Shown here: piece after piece, positions 44,627 to 53,765 of the stretch | Position numbering within the stretch: position 1 is the first letter of the stretch | Layout of the letters: the number at the start of each line of letters is the position of its first letter | Source: Pseudomonas graminis | GTDB lineage: Bacteria > Pseudomonadota > Gammaproteobacteria > Pseudomonadales > Pseudomonadaceae | DNA: 64,000 bases | Reading direction: 5' to 3' | Assembly: GCF_002093745.1 (NCBI RefSeq) | Contig: NZ_MTSB01000004.1 | Location: 186,001-250,000, forward strand | The notes under the pieces: generated by a model | What the model was told of the DNA's origin: nothing | The model's input: the letters and a program-made list of their open reading frames with translations, nothing else | Database searches by the model: none | Made by a program: the position numbers and the translations under genes

Positions 44627-47600
44627 TCAAGCGTCGACCAGCGCCATCGCCTCTTCGACGTCCACCGCTACAAGCCGCGAACAACCGGGTTCATGCATCG
44701 TCACCCCCATCAGTTGATCGGCCATTTCCATGGCGATCTTGTTGTGGGTGATGTAAATGAACTGCACCGTTTGTGACATTTCTTTCACCAACCGCGCGTA
44801 CCGGCCGACGTTGGCGTCATCCAGCGGCGCATCAACCTCGTCCAGCATGCAGAACGGCGCAGGATTGAGCTTGAAAATGGCAAAAACCAGGGCCAGTGCC
44901 GTCAAGGCTTTCTCCCCGCCCGACAGCAAATGGATCGTGCTGTTCTTCTTGCCGGGAGGACGCGCCATGATTGTTACCCCAGTATCGAGTAAATCTTCGC
45001 CCGTCAGTTCCAAATAAGCGGAGCCTCCACCGAAAACTTTCGGGAAAAGTGCCTGAATTCCGCTATTTATCTGATCGAAGGTATCCTTGAAGCGGTTGCG
45101 GGTCTCCTTGTCGATCTTGCGAATGACGTTTTCCAGCGTGTCGAGGGCTTCGACCAGGTCGGCATCCTGCGCGTCCAGATAACGCTTGCGCTCGGATTGC
45201 TGCTGGTACTCGTCGATGGCCGCGAGGTTGATCGCGCCCAGACGCTGAATACGACCGGCGATGCTTTCCAGTTGCTGCTCGGCGGCCTGCTCGCTGGCGT
45301 CGGGTGTCAGGGTCGCCAGCACGCCGTGCAAATCGTAGCCGTCTTCATGCAACTGATCCTGCAACGCCTTGCGGCGTACGGTCAGCGACTGCCACTCCAG
45401 ACGTTGCTGCTCAAGCTGGCCGCGCAGCAACTGCGACTGCTGCTCGGCCTGGGTGCGGCGCTTCTCCGCCTCGCGCAGTTCGCGGTCGGCGTCTTCCAGT
45501 GCGTTCTTGGCGATGCGCATTTCGTCATCGACCACCATGCGCCGCTCCAGCAGCTCCTCGAGCTTGAGGCGCAGCTCTTCAAGCGGTGCCTCGCCCTCCT
45601 CCAGATTGAGGCTGAGCTGCTCGCGCTTTTCTGTGAGCCTTTCGGACTGCATGCGCAGGCGCTCCAGCGCCTGACGCGTCGAATCGTATTGCGCCTTGAT
45701 CGACCCCAGGCGCACCGCCAGTTGATGGCTGTGATCCTTGTGCTGGCGCGCGTCCTGACGTATCCGGTCCAGACGCTCGCGCAACGAATCGCGTTGCGCC
45801 TGAAGCACCTCGCGTTGCTCGGTGTCCTGCGCCATCGCGTCCAGCGCGTCCTGCAACTGCAGGCGTGATTCGCCAAGGTGCTCATGCTCCAAGGCGCGCT
45901 GCTCGGCGAGTTCAGCCAGCTCTTCATCCAGGCGCGAACGGCGCAAGGTCAACTGTTCGACTTTTACCCTGGCTGCCAAGAGCTGCGCCTTGAGTTCGCT
46001 TTGCTGACGGGTTTCGTCCTGCACACGGCGGCGCAATTGCTCGCGGGCTTCTTCCTGTTGCGACTGCTGCTCGCGCAGGGTCAGCAACTGCTCTTCAAGC
46101 GTCGCCAGCGTCGCTTCGCGTTCATCACGCTCCAGCCCCAGCCGCTGCAATTCCTGACCCCGTGCCAGCACGCCGCTTTGTGCTTCGCTGGCACGCCGGA
46201 CGCGCAGAAAATGCCGACCCACCCAATAACCGTCGCGGCTGATCAGGCTTTGCCCGGCGCTCAACTGCGACCGCCGCGCCAATGCTTCGTCCAGGCTCTC
46301 GACCGGAATCACCGGCCCGAGCCAGGCCGACAGATCGACCGCACTGTCGACCTTTTCCAGCAAACTGCCCGGCACGCGCACCGTGTCGGCGCTGGCGCTC
46401 AACAGGCGCAGATCCCCTTGTTCAAAACGGGCAAGGTCAAGACCGTCGAAGTCATCGACCAGCACGGCTTGCAAGTCGGCGCCAAGCACGGTTTCTACGG
46501 CCAGCTCCCAGCCTGCCTCGACGCTCAGCCCCTCGGCCAGACGCGGGCGCTCGGCCAGTTGCTGATCACGCAGCCATTCGGCGGTGCCGGTGTCAGGATC
46601 AAGTGCAGCCTGCTGCAAGGCTTCCAGCGAGGCGAGTCGGCCATTGAGCCGTTGCAATTCGCCCTGCGCCTGCTGTTGCGCCTGGCTGGCGTGCTGCAGC
46701 GCCTCGCGCAGTTGCTCCAGACGCTCGACCGCCTGCTCTTCGCCGCTGTGCAGCTCTTCGAGCGTCAGGTCGCGGGTCGCCAGGTCTTCGCTCAACTGGA
46801 GAATCGCGGCATCTTCCGGATCGGCCGTCAGCAACTGGCGCTCTTCGGCCAGACGCCGCTGACGCTCGGCCAGCCGCTCGATGCTTTGCTCGAGTTGCTG
46901 AATGCGCGATTGCTGAACCTGCGCCTGGCGCTGAGGCTCGGCGGATTGCTGGTTGAAAACGTCCCACTGCTCCTGCCAGCCCTGCATGGCGGCTTCGGCG
47001 TCTTCCAGCGCGATAGCGGATTCCTCGGCGGCAGCGCTGGTCATTTCCTGCTCGGGTTCGAGCATTTCCAGCTCTTCGCCGAGGGTCGCGAGCAACGTGG
47101 TGTCGTGCCCCAGGTGAGATTCGGTTTCCTGACGCGCACGCTCGGCCTCGCGCAGGTCGTCCTGCAACTGCCGCAGCCGCTGCTGGCCATGCTGAATGCT
47201 CTGCTCGACACGGGCAATGTCGCCGCCGACCGAATAAAAGCGTCCTTGCACCAGGTTGAAGCGCTCGGACAGTTCATGGTGCCCGTCGCGCAAACGTTCG
47301 ATGCTCGCATCAGCACTGCGCTGATCAGCCACCAGCGCCTCAAAGCCGACTTCCTGATTGCCGATCACCGCCTCGCGCTGACCGACCTGTTCGTTCAATG
47401 CCTGCCAGCGCAACGCCGAGAGCTGAGCTTTCAACTGCCGCTCTTCGGCTTTGTATTCCTGATACTTCTCGGCGGCTTGCGCCTGACGGTGCAGGCGCTC
47501 CAACTGACGTTCAAGCTCTTCACGAAGGTCAGTCAGCCGCGCCAGGTTCTCGTGGGTACGACGAATGCGGTTTTCGGTCTCCCGGCGTCGCTCCTTGTAC

Positions 47601-48115
47601 TTGGAGATCCCGGCGGCTTCTTCGATAAAGTTGCGCAGGTCTTCGGGCTTGGCCTCGATCAGCTTGGAGATCATGCCCTGCTCGATGATCGAGTAGCTGC
47701 GCGGCCCCAGCCCGGTGCCGAGAAAGATGTCGGTGATGTCCCGTCGACGGCATTTGGTGCCGTTGAGGTAATAGCTGTTCTGACTGTCGCGCGTCACCTT
47801 GCGGCGAATGGAGATTTCCGCGTAAGCCGCGTACTCGCCGACCAGTGTGCCGTCGGAGTTGTCGAACACCAGTTCGATGCTCGCCTGGCTGACCGGCTTG
47901 CGACTGGTCGAGCCGTTGAAGATGACGTCGGTCATCGACTCGCCACGCAGGTTCTTGGCCGAACTTTCGCCCATGACCCAGCGCACGGCGTCAATGATGT
48001 TGGATTTGCCGCAACCGTTGGGACCGACAACGGCCGCCATGTTACTGGGGAAGTTCACCGTGGTGGGGTCTACGAAGGACTTGAACCCCGCCAGCTTGAT
48101 GCACTTCAGGCGCAC
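44627..48115 (-). CDS. smc: Chromosome partition protein SMC
   Basis: 1162 residues. The N-terminal ATPase half has Walker A GPNGCGKSN (31-39). Two long coiled coils (about 165-500 and 660-1000, rich in Glu, Gln, Arg and Leu) flank a hinge near 510-640. The C-terminal half has the ABC signature LLSGGEKALTALALVFA and Walker B FCMLDEVDAPLDDANV. It organises and segregates the chromosome with ScpAB. The start is GTG at 48115, only 4 nt after the gntR stop, so translation is probably coupled to that gene. Confidence 0.95.
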   Translation of the reverse strand: MRLKCIKLAGFKSFVDPTTVNFPSNMAAVVGPNGCGKSNIIDAVRWVMGESSAKNLRGESMTDVIFNGSTSRKPVSQASIELVFDNSDGTLVGEYAAYAEISIRRKVTRDSQNSYYLNGTKCRRRDITDIFLGTGLGPRSYSIIEQGMISKLIEAKPEDLRNFIEEAAGISKYKERRRETENRIRRTHENLARLTDLREELERQLERLHRQAQAAEKYQEYKAEERQLKAQLSALRWQALNEQVGQREAVIGNQEVGFEALVADQRSADASIERLRDGHHELSERFNLVQGRFYSVGGDIARVEQSIQHGQQRLRQLQDDLREAERARQETESHLGHDTTLLATLGEELEMLEPEQEMTSAAAEESAIALEDAEAAMQGWQEQWDVFNQQSAEPQRQAQVQQSRIQQLEQSIERLAERQRRLAEERQLLTADPEDAAILQLSEDLATRDLTLEELHSGEEQAVERLEQLREALQHASQAQQQAQGELQRLNGRLASLEALQQAALDPDTGTAEWLRDQQLAERPRLAEGLSVEAGWELAVETVLGADLQAVLVDDFDGLDLARFEQGDLRLLSASADTVRVPGSLLEKVDSAVDLSAWLGPVIPVESLDEALARRSQLSAGQSLISRDGYWVGRHFLRVRRASEAQSGVLARGQELQRLGLERDEREATLATLEEQLLTLREQQSQQEEAREQLRRRVQDETRQQSELKAQLLAARVKVEQLTLRRSRLDEELAELAEQRALEHEHLGESRLQLQDALDAMAQDTEQREVLQAQRDSLRERLDRIRQDARQHKDHSHQLAVRLGSIKAQYDSTRQALERLRMQSERLTEKREQLSLNLEEGEAPLEELRLKLEELLERRMVVDDEMRIAKNALEDADRELREAEKRRTQAEQQSQLLRGQLEQQRLEWQSLTVRRKALQDQLHEDGYDLHGVLATLTPDASEQAAEQQLESIAGRIQRLGAINLAAIDEYQQQSERKRYLDAQDADLVEALDTLENVIRKIDKETRNRFKDTFDQINSGIQALFPKVFGGGSAYLELTGEDLLDTGVTIMARPPGKKNSTIHLLSGGEKALTALALVFAIFKLNPAPFCMLDEVDAPLDDANVGRYARLVKEMSQTVQFIYITHNKIAMEMADQLMGVTMHEPGCSRLVAVDVEEAMALVDA

Positions 48116-48119
48116 GGGA

Positions 48120-48779
48120 TCAGTCCGCTGCCAGGGCAGACAGCACGAGCTGACAGCTGCGCTGGCAATAGTTGGTCAGCACCACGCGGATATGCGCCTT
48201 GTCACGCGCGATCACGGCAGTGAACAGATCCGCGAACAGTGCCAGGTAATCGCTCATCTCGGCCTTGCGCTGTTCAAGTGCCAGAAAGTAACTGCGGCTC
48301 ATGGAGGGCTGCAGGTTCTCGACGGTTTCCTGAAGGTAGGGGTTGTTGGCAAACAGGTAGGCGGCGCGCATGACATTGAAGCTCTCTTCAACAAACGTCT
48401 TGGCGTCCTGCTGCTCGAAACTGGCCCGCAGACGCTGCTTTATCACCATGAACGGGGCCAGGTCCTCCTCGACTTTCCAGTGATCGACCACCGCATTGGC
48501 CAGCAGAATGTACAGCTCGCTCATCAGGCTGCACAGGCTGGTGACATTGTGCGCATTGAGTACCGTCACCTGCGCACCCCGGCGCGGCAGGATCACCACC
48601 AGATGGCGGCGTTCCAGAATCAGTAATGCTTCGCGCACAGAGCCACGGCTGACGTTCAACGCCTGCGTGACTTTCTGTTCCTGGATTCGCTCTCCAGGCT
48701 TGAGCTCACCGCGAATGATCCGCTCGGCAAGATGATGAGCAATTTGCTCAGCGAGGCTGTCCGGTGCCTTGAACGTCAT
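48120..48779 (-). CDS. GntR-family regulator (FCD type), likely purine-catabolism regulator
   Basis: 219 residues: an N-terminal winged helix (LAEQIAHHLAERIIRGELKPGERIQEQKVTQALNVSRGSVREALLILE) and an all-helical FCD ligand domain. It is divergent from xdhA with a 277-nt gap that contains inverted repeats, so it probably controls xdhABC-guaD and itself; the ligand may be a purine or a breakdown product. It also precedes smc by 4 nt, which suggests that smc is co-transcribed with it. The regulatory role is inferred from position. Confidence 0.85.
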   Translation of the reverse strand: MTFKAPDSLAEQIAHHLAERIIRGELKPGERIQEQKVTQALNVSRGSVREALLILERRHLVVILPRRGAQVTVLNAHNVTSLCSLMSELYILLANAVVDHWKVEEDLAPFMVIKQRLRASFEQQDAKTFVEESFNVMRAAYLFANNPYLQETVENLQPSMSRSYFLALEQRKAEMSDYLALFADLFTAVIARDKAHIRVVLTNYCQRSCQLVLSALAAD

Positions 48780-48889
48780 GACTATCCTTCAAAAAAACCA
48801 GTTCTGCGTGCAAGCGGCGGAGTGTATCGCAACCTGCGTGGATGGCGCAGGGCCATAGCTGCGGAAACTGGCACGAAATACGCAAAAAC

Positions 48890-48918
48890 CTTGAACATTC
48901 TATCGACGAACGTTCAAG
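48890..48918. promoter_or_regulatory. Inverted repeat in the gntR-xdhA gap, candidate operator
   Basis: CTTGAAC (48890-48896) and GTTCAAG (48912-48918) form a perfect 7-bp inverted repeat with a 15-nt spacer, and GAAC-ATTC / GAAC-GTTC motifs repeat within it. It is well placed for control of both divergent genes. Binding by the neighbouring GntR protein is an inference. Confidence 0.5.
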
Positions 48919-48963
48919 AACCTGTGGATCAGTGATCCGGCAAATCGATTAAAAACCCCATTC

Positions 48964-48979
48964 CTGACTTGAGAGTCAG
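48964..48979. promoter_or_regulatory. Second inverted repeat upstream of xdhA
   Basis: CTGACT-TGAG-AGTCAG, a perfect 6-bp inverted repeat with a 4-nt spacer, about 78 nt before the xdhA start. It could be an operator for xdhABC or a small hairpin in the leader. No further support. Confidence 0.4.
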
Positions 48980-49056
48980 AAACAAATTGACCCCATTGGC
49001 AGAGCTGATAGATTCATCGACATGTCTGATGACAATAAATACGAGGGCTTTGCGCC

Positions 49057-50511
49057 GTGATTCAGTTCCTTTTGAACCAAGAGCTTAAAACCGAGCGCAC
49101 CCTGAATCCGAACATGACCGTGCTGACTTACCTGCGTGAGCAGGCACACAAGCCCGGTACCAAGGAAGGTTGCGCCAGCGGTGACTGTGGCGCCTGCACG
49201 GTGGTCGTCGGCGAGCTGCAAAGCGACGCGGACGGTCAGCAACAGTTGCGTTATCGCAGCGTCAATTCATGCCTGACCTTTGTGGCCTCCCTGCATGGCA
49301 AGCAACTGCTAAGCGTAGAAGACCTCAAGCATCAGGGCCAGCTGCACAGCGTACAAAAGGCGATGGTGGAGTGTCATGGCTCGCAATGCGGCTTCTGCAC
49401 CCCTGGGTTTGTGATGTCGCTGTTCGCATTGCAAAAAAACAGTCAGCACGCCGACCCCCATCAGGCTCATGAAGCCCTGGCTGGCAATCTTTGCCGCTGC
49501 ACAGGCTACCGTCCGATTCTTGCCGCTGCCGAACAGGCCTGCGGCGAGCAATTGCCCGACCAGTTCGATCAACGCCAGGCCCAGACCATCGAGCGCCTGC
49601 GCGCGATCACGCCCGACCGTACGGGCGAACTGAATGATGGCGACAAACGTTGCCTGGTCCCGCTGACCGTGGCCGATCTTGCCGACCTGTACCACGCCAA
49701 CCCCGAGGCACGCCTGTTGGCGGGCGGCACCGATCTGGCGCTGGAAGTCACTCAGTTTCACACGCCGCTGCCGACCCTGATCTACGTGGGGCACATCGCC
49801 GAGATGAAGCGTGTGGAACGCTTCGAAGACCGCCTGGAGATCGGCGCTGCGACACCGCTGACCGATTGCTACGCTGCGCTCAAGGCTGAATACCCGGATT
49901 TCGGCGAGTTATTGCAGCGCTTCGCCTCGTTGCAGATCCGCAATCAGGGTACGCTGGGCGGCAACATCGGCAACGCCTCGCCAATCGGTGACTCCCCGCC
50001 CCTGCTGATCGCACTCGGTGCGCAGATCGTGCTGTGCAAAGGCACCACCCGGCGCACGTTGGCTCTAGAAGATTACTTCATCGACTACAAGGTCACGGCC
50101 CGTCAGGAAAGCGAATTCATCGAAAAAATCATCGTGCCGACCGCCAGGCCCCGGCAGATGTTTCGTGCCTACAAAGTTTCCAAGCGGCTGGACGACGACA
50201 TCTCCGCAGTGTGCGCAGCGTTTCGTCTGACGATCGAAAACGCTGTGATTCGCGAAGCACGCATTGCGTTCGGTGGCATGGCGGCCATCCCGAAACGCGC
50301 CGCGGCCTGCGAACAGGCCCTGCTCGGCAAGCCGTGGTGCAGTGAAACGGTCGAACACGCCTGCGCTGCGCTGGGGGAAGATTTCAGCCCGCTGTCGGAT
50401 TTTCGTGCCAGCAAGGAATACCGCCTGTTGAGCGCACGAAATTTGCTGCGCAAATACTTCATCGAGCTACAGACCCCGAACATTCCGACGCGGGTGACCG
50501 ACTATGTCTGA
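49057..50511 (+). CDS. xdhA: Xanthine dehydrogenase small subunit XdhA
   Basis: 484 residues. The N-terminal plant-type 2Fe-2S domain is GCASGDCGACTVVVG, with the fourth ligand in RSVNSCL. The second 2Fe-2S cluster is in HGSQCGFCTPGFVMS and NLCRCTGYRPI. An FAD-binding domain follows (LLAGGTDLALEV, then IRNQGTLGGNIGNASPIGDSPP). It transfers electrons from the molybdenum subunit to NAD+. The start is a GTG at 49057 with GAGGG upstream. It overlaps xdhB by 8 nt. Confidence 0.95.
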   Translation: MIQFLLNQELKTERTLNPNMTVLTYLREQAHKPGTKEGCASGDCGACTVVVGELQSDADGQQQLRYRSVNSCLTFVASLHGKQLLSVEDLKHQGQLHSVQKAMVECHGSQCGFCTPGFVMSLFALQKNSQHADPHQAHEALAGNLCRCTGYRPILAAAEQACGEQLPDQFDQRQAQTIERLRAITPDRTGELNDGDKRCLVPLTVADLADLYHANPEARLLAGGTDLALEVTQFHTPLPTLIYVGHIAEMKRVERFEDRLEIGAATPLTDCYAALKAEYPDFGELLQRFASLQIRNQGTLGGNIGNASPIGDSPPLLIALGAQIVLCKGTTRRTLALEDYFIDYKVTARQESEFIEKIIVPTARPRQMFRAYKVSKRLDDDISAVCAAFRLTIENAVIREARIAFGGMAAIPKRAAACEQALLGKPWCSETVEHACAALGEDFSPLSDFRASKEYRLLSARNLLRKYFIELQTPNIPTRVTDYV

Positions 50512-52912
50512 CCACGCTCCGCATACCACACAAGCCGAGATGCTGGCCCTGTTCAAGCAGGACCTGAGCACCGGCGTCGGCCGCAGCGTCAAGCATGACA
50601 GTGCTGACAAGCATGTATCCGGTGAAGCCGTTTACATCGATGACCGCCTGGAGTTTCCCAATCAGTTGCACGTGTATGCGCGACTGTCGGACCGCGCCCA
50701 TGCGCGAATCATCAGCATCGACACCTCACCCTGCCATGCCTTTGAAGGCGTGCGAATTGCGATCACTCATCAGGACATTCCCGGCCTGAAAGATATCGGG
50801 CCGCTGCTGCCGGGCGACCCGTTGCTGGCCATTGATAAAGTTGAGTTCGTCGGCCAGCCAGTGCTTGCGGTTGCCGCGCGCGATCTGGACGTCGCGCGGC
50901 GAGCCGCGATGGCGGCGATCATCGAATACGAAGACCTGGAGCCGGTGCTGGACGTGGTTCAGGCCCTGCGCCAGAAGCATTTCGTGCTCGACAGCCATAC
51001 CCATAAACGCGGCGACTCGGCGACGGCCCTGGCAGGCGCCACCCACCGTTTGCAGGGCAGCCTGCACATCGGCGGCCAGGAACATTTCTATCTGGAAACC
51101 CAGATTTCCTCGGTCATGCCGACCGAAGACGGCGGCATGATCGTCTACTGCTCGACCCAGAACCCTACGGAAATCCAGAAGCTGGTGGCCGAAGTGCTGG
51201 GCGTGCCGATGAACCGCATTGTGGTCGATATGCGGCGCATGGGCGGCGGTTTCGGCGGCAAGGAAACCCAGGCGGCCAGCCCCGCGTGCCTGTGCGCGGT
51301 GATCGCCCGCCTGACCGGCCAGCCGACCAAGATGCGTCTGCAGCGTTTCGAAGACATGCAGATGACCGGCAAGCGCCACCCGTTCTACATCGAGTACGAC
51401 GTGGGCTTTGATGACAATGGCCGCTTGCAGGGCATCGCACTGGATCTGGCTGGCAACTGCGGTTATTCGCCGGACCTGTCGGCCTCGATTGTCGACCGCG
51501 CGATGTTCCATGCCGACAACGCTTATTACCTGGGCGACGCCACGGTCAACGGCCATCGCTGCAAGACCCACACGGCCTCCAATACCGCGTACCGGGGTTT
51601 CGGTGGCCCGCAAGGCATGGTTGCCATCGAAGAAGTCATGGACTGCATCGCCCGCTTTCTCGGCAAAGACCCGCTGGCGGTGCGCAAGGCCAATTATTAC
51701 GGCAAGACCGAGCGCAACGTCACTCACTATTACCAGACCGTCGAACACAACCTGCTTGAGGAAATGACGGCGGATCTGGAACACAGCAGCCAATACGCGG
51801 AGCGCCGCGAGGCCATCCGCGCGTTCAATGCCGGCAGTCCGGTCCTGAAAAAAGGCCTGGCGCTGACGCCGGTCAAGTTCGGAATTTCGTTCACCGCCAG
51901 CTTTCTCAATCAGGCCGGCGCACTGATCCATATCTACACCGACGGCAGCATTCACCTGAACCACGGTGGCACCGAAATGGGCCAGGGCTTGAACACCAAG
52001 GTCGCGCAAGTGGTGGCCGAAGTGTTTCAGGTTGATATCGACCGTATCCAGATCACCGCCACCAATACCGACAAGGTGCCGAACACCTCGCCGACGGCGG
52101 CGTCCAGCGGCACCGATCTGAATGGCAAGGCAGCGCAGAATGCGGCTGAAATCCTCAAGCAGCGCTTGATCGAATTCGCAGCGCGGCATTACGAGGTGGC
52201 AGACACAGAGGTTGAATTTCGTAACGGCCACGTGCGGATCGGCGACATCGTGCTGCCGTTTGCCGAACTGGCTCAACGGGCGTGGATGGGTCAGGTGTCG
52301 CTGTCCAGCACCGGTTATTACAAAACGCCGAAGATTTTTTATGACCGCAGCCAGGCGCGTGGCCGGCCGTTCTATTACTACGCGTTTGGTGCGGCCTGCG
52401 TCGAAGTGATCGTCGATACGCTGACCGGCGAGTACAAGACCTTGCGCACCGACATCCTGCACGACGTCGGCGCTTCGCTGAACCCGGCCATCGACATCGG
52501 GCAGGTCGAGGGCGGCTACATTCAGGGCGCTGGCTGGCTGACCACCGAAGAGCTGGTGTGGAACGACAAAGGCAAACTGATGACCAGTGGCCCGGCGTCA
52601 TACAAGATCCCGGCGGTCGCCGACATGCCGCTGGATCTGCGCGTTACGCTGGTGGAAAACCGCAAGAACCCGGAAGACACGGTGTTCCATTCCAAGGCCG
52701 TGGGCGAACCGCCGTTCATGCTCGGCATCGCGGCGTGGTGCGCCATCAAGGATGCCGTGGCGAGCCTCGGCGACTATCGTCATCAACCGGACATCAGCGC
52801 CCCGGCGACGCCGGAAAAAGTCCTGTGGGGCTGTGAACAGATGCGCCAGAACCCTGTGCTTCACTTGCTCGCGAAAGCGTCAGTTCATGACCTCGACAGG
52901 GAGCAAAAATGA
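50504..52912 (+). CDS. xdhB: Xanthine dehydrogenase molybdenum subunit XdhB
   Basis: 802 residues of the xanthine oxidase family. Moco-binding blocks are present: MGGGFGGKETQA, NTAYRGFGGPQGM, and HGGTEMGQGLNTKV. Near the C-terminus the catalytic Glu lies in the conserved KAVGEPPFMLG segment. It hydroxylates hypoxanthine to xanthine and xanthine to urate. It is coupled to xdhA upstream and xdhC downstream, both by short overlaps. Confidence 0.95.
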   Translation: MSDHAPHTTQAEMLALFKQDLSTGVGRSVKHDSADKHVSGEAVYIDDRLEFPNQLHVYARLSDRAHARIISIDTSPCHAFEGVRIAITHQDIPGLKDIGPLLPGDPLLAIDKVEFVGQPVLAVAARDLDVARRAAMAAIIEYEDLEPVLDVVQALRQKHFVLDSHTHKRGDSATALAGATHRLQGSLHIGGQEHFYLETQISSVMPTEDGGMIVYCSTQNPTEIQKLVAEVLGVPMNRIVVDMRRMGGGFGGKETQAASPACLCAVIARLTGQPTKMRLQRFEDMQMTGKRHPFYIEYDVGFDDNGRLQGIALDLAGNCGYSPDLSASIVDRAMFHADNAYYLGDATVNGHRCKTHTASNTAYRGFGGPQGMVAIEEVMDCIARFLGKDPLAVRKANYYGKTERNVTHYYQTVEHNLLEEMTADLEHSSQYAERREAIRAFNAGSPVLKKGLALTPVKFGISFTASFLNQAGALIHIYTDGSIHLNHGGTEMGQGLNTKVAQVVAEVFQVDIDRIQITATNTDKVPNTSPTAASSGTDLNGKAAQNAAEILKQRLIEFAARHYEVADTEVEFRNGHVRIGDIVLPFAELAQRAWMGQVSLSSTGYYKTPKIFYDRSQARGRPFYYYAFGAACVEVIVDTLTGEYKTLRTDILHDVGASLNPAIDIGQVEGGYIQGAGWLTTEELVWNDKGKLMTSGPASYKIPAVADMPLDLRVTLVENRKNPEDTVFHSKAVGEPPFMLGIAAWCAIKDAVASLGDYRHQPDISAPATPEKVLWGCEQMRQNPVLHLLAKASVHDLDREQK

Positions 52913-53748
52913 CTAACTGGATCAGCGCCCTTGCCGAGCTTCAGGCCCGCAGCGAGCCTGGCATTCTGGTCACGATCATCGAGGAACTCGGCTCGACGCC
53001 GCGCAATGCCGGCTCGAAAATGGTGGTCTGCGCCGAGCGCATTTACGACACCATCGGCGGCGGGCATCTGGAATACAAAGCGATGGAAATCGCCCGGGAG
53101 ATGCTGGCCAGCGGCACACGACAGACCCGACTGGAACGCTTCAGTCTGGGCGCGAGCCTTGGCCAGTGCTGCGGCGGCGTGAATGTGCTGCTGTTCGAAC
53201 CGATGGGCGAACCGGTCGCACAGATCGCGGTGTTCGGCGCCGGTCATGTCGGCCGCGCGCTGGTGCCATTGCTGGCCAGCCTGCCCTGCCGGGTGCGCTG
53301 GATCGACAGCCGGGAACACGAATTTCCCGAGGCGATGCCCGACGGCGTGCTGAAAATCGTCAACGACGAGCCGGTCGATGAAGTCGCGCAGTTGCCTGTT
53401 GGCAGTTACTGCATCGTGATGACTCACAACCATCAACTGGACCTGGAGCTGACCGCCGCCATTCTGAGGCGTGGGGACTTCGGCTACTTCGGGCTGATCG
53501 GCTCGAATACCAAACGCGTCAAGTTCGAGCATCGGCTGCGCGAGCGCGGTGTCGAGGCCAGCCTGCTGCAACGCATGCGCTGTCCGATGGGCCTGGCCGA
53601 GGTCAAAGGCAAACTGCCCGTCGAAATCGCGGTGTCCATCGCAGCCGAAGTCATCGCAACTTACAATGTCAGCTTTGGCCAACAGCGTGCCAACGCGAAA
53701 CCTATCGCCAGACTGCTGCCGGCATCACGCCGCAGTCAGTCGCAATGA
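52909..53748 (+). CDS. xdhC: Xanthine dehydrogenase accessory protein XdhC
   Basis: 279 residues. XdhC binds the molybdenum cofactor, promotes its sulfuration and inserts it into XdhB. It is recognised by the N-terminal LVTIIEELGSTPRNAGSKMVV and GGGHLEYKAMEIAREML, the Gln/Cys-containing LGASLGQCCGGVNVLLFE, and the Rossmann-like IAVFGAGHVGRAL. It overlaps xdhB by 4 nt; guaD follows. No separate molybdenum-transport gene is in the window. Confidence 0.93.
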   Translation: MTNWISALAELQARSEPGILVTIIEELGSTPRNAGSKMVVCAERIYDTIGGGHLEYKAMEIAREMLASGTRQTRLERFSLGASLGQCCGGVNVLLFEPMGEPVAQIAVFGAGHVGRALVPLLASLPCRVRWIDSREHEFPEAMPDGVLKIVNDEPVDEVAQLPVGSYCIVMTHNHQLDLELTAAILRRGDFGYFGLIGSNTKRVKFEHRLRERGVEASLLQRMRCPMGLAEVKGKLPVEIAVSIAAEVIATYNVSFGQQRANAKPIARLLPASRRSQSQ

Positions 53749-53765
53749 GTCACAACGAGAGTGCC

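Noticed and set aside
45878..48223. Long open frame (781 codons) on the plus strand across smc
   Set aside because: It is antisense to smc, has Leu/Gln-rich low-complexity translation, and exists because coiled-coil codons on the other strand avoid stops.
50726..52462. 578-codon open frame antisense to xdhB
   Set aside because: No recognisable domain; xdhB on the plus strand is unmistakable. GC-rich codon use keeps the opposite frame open.
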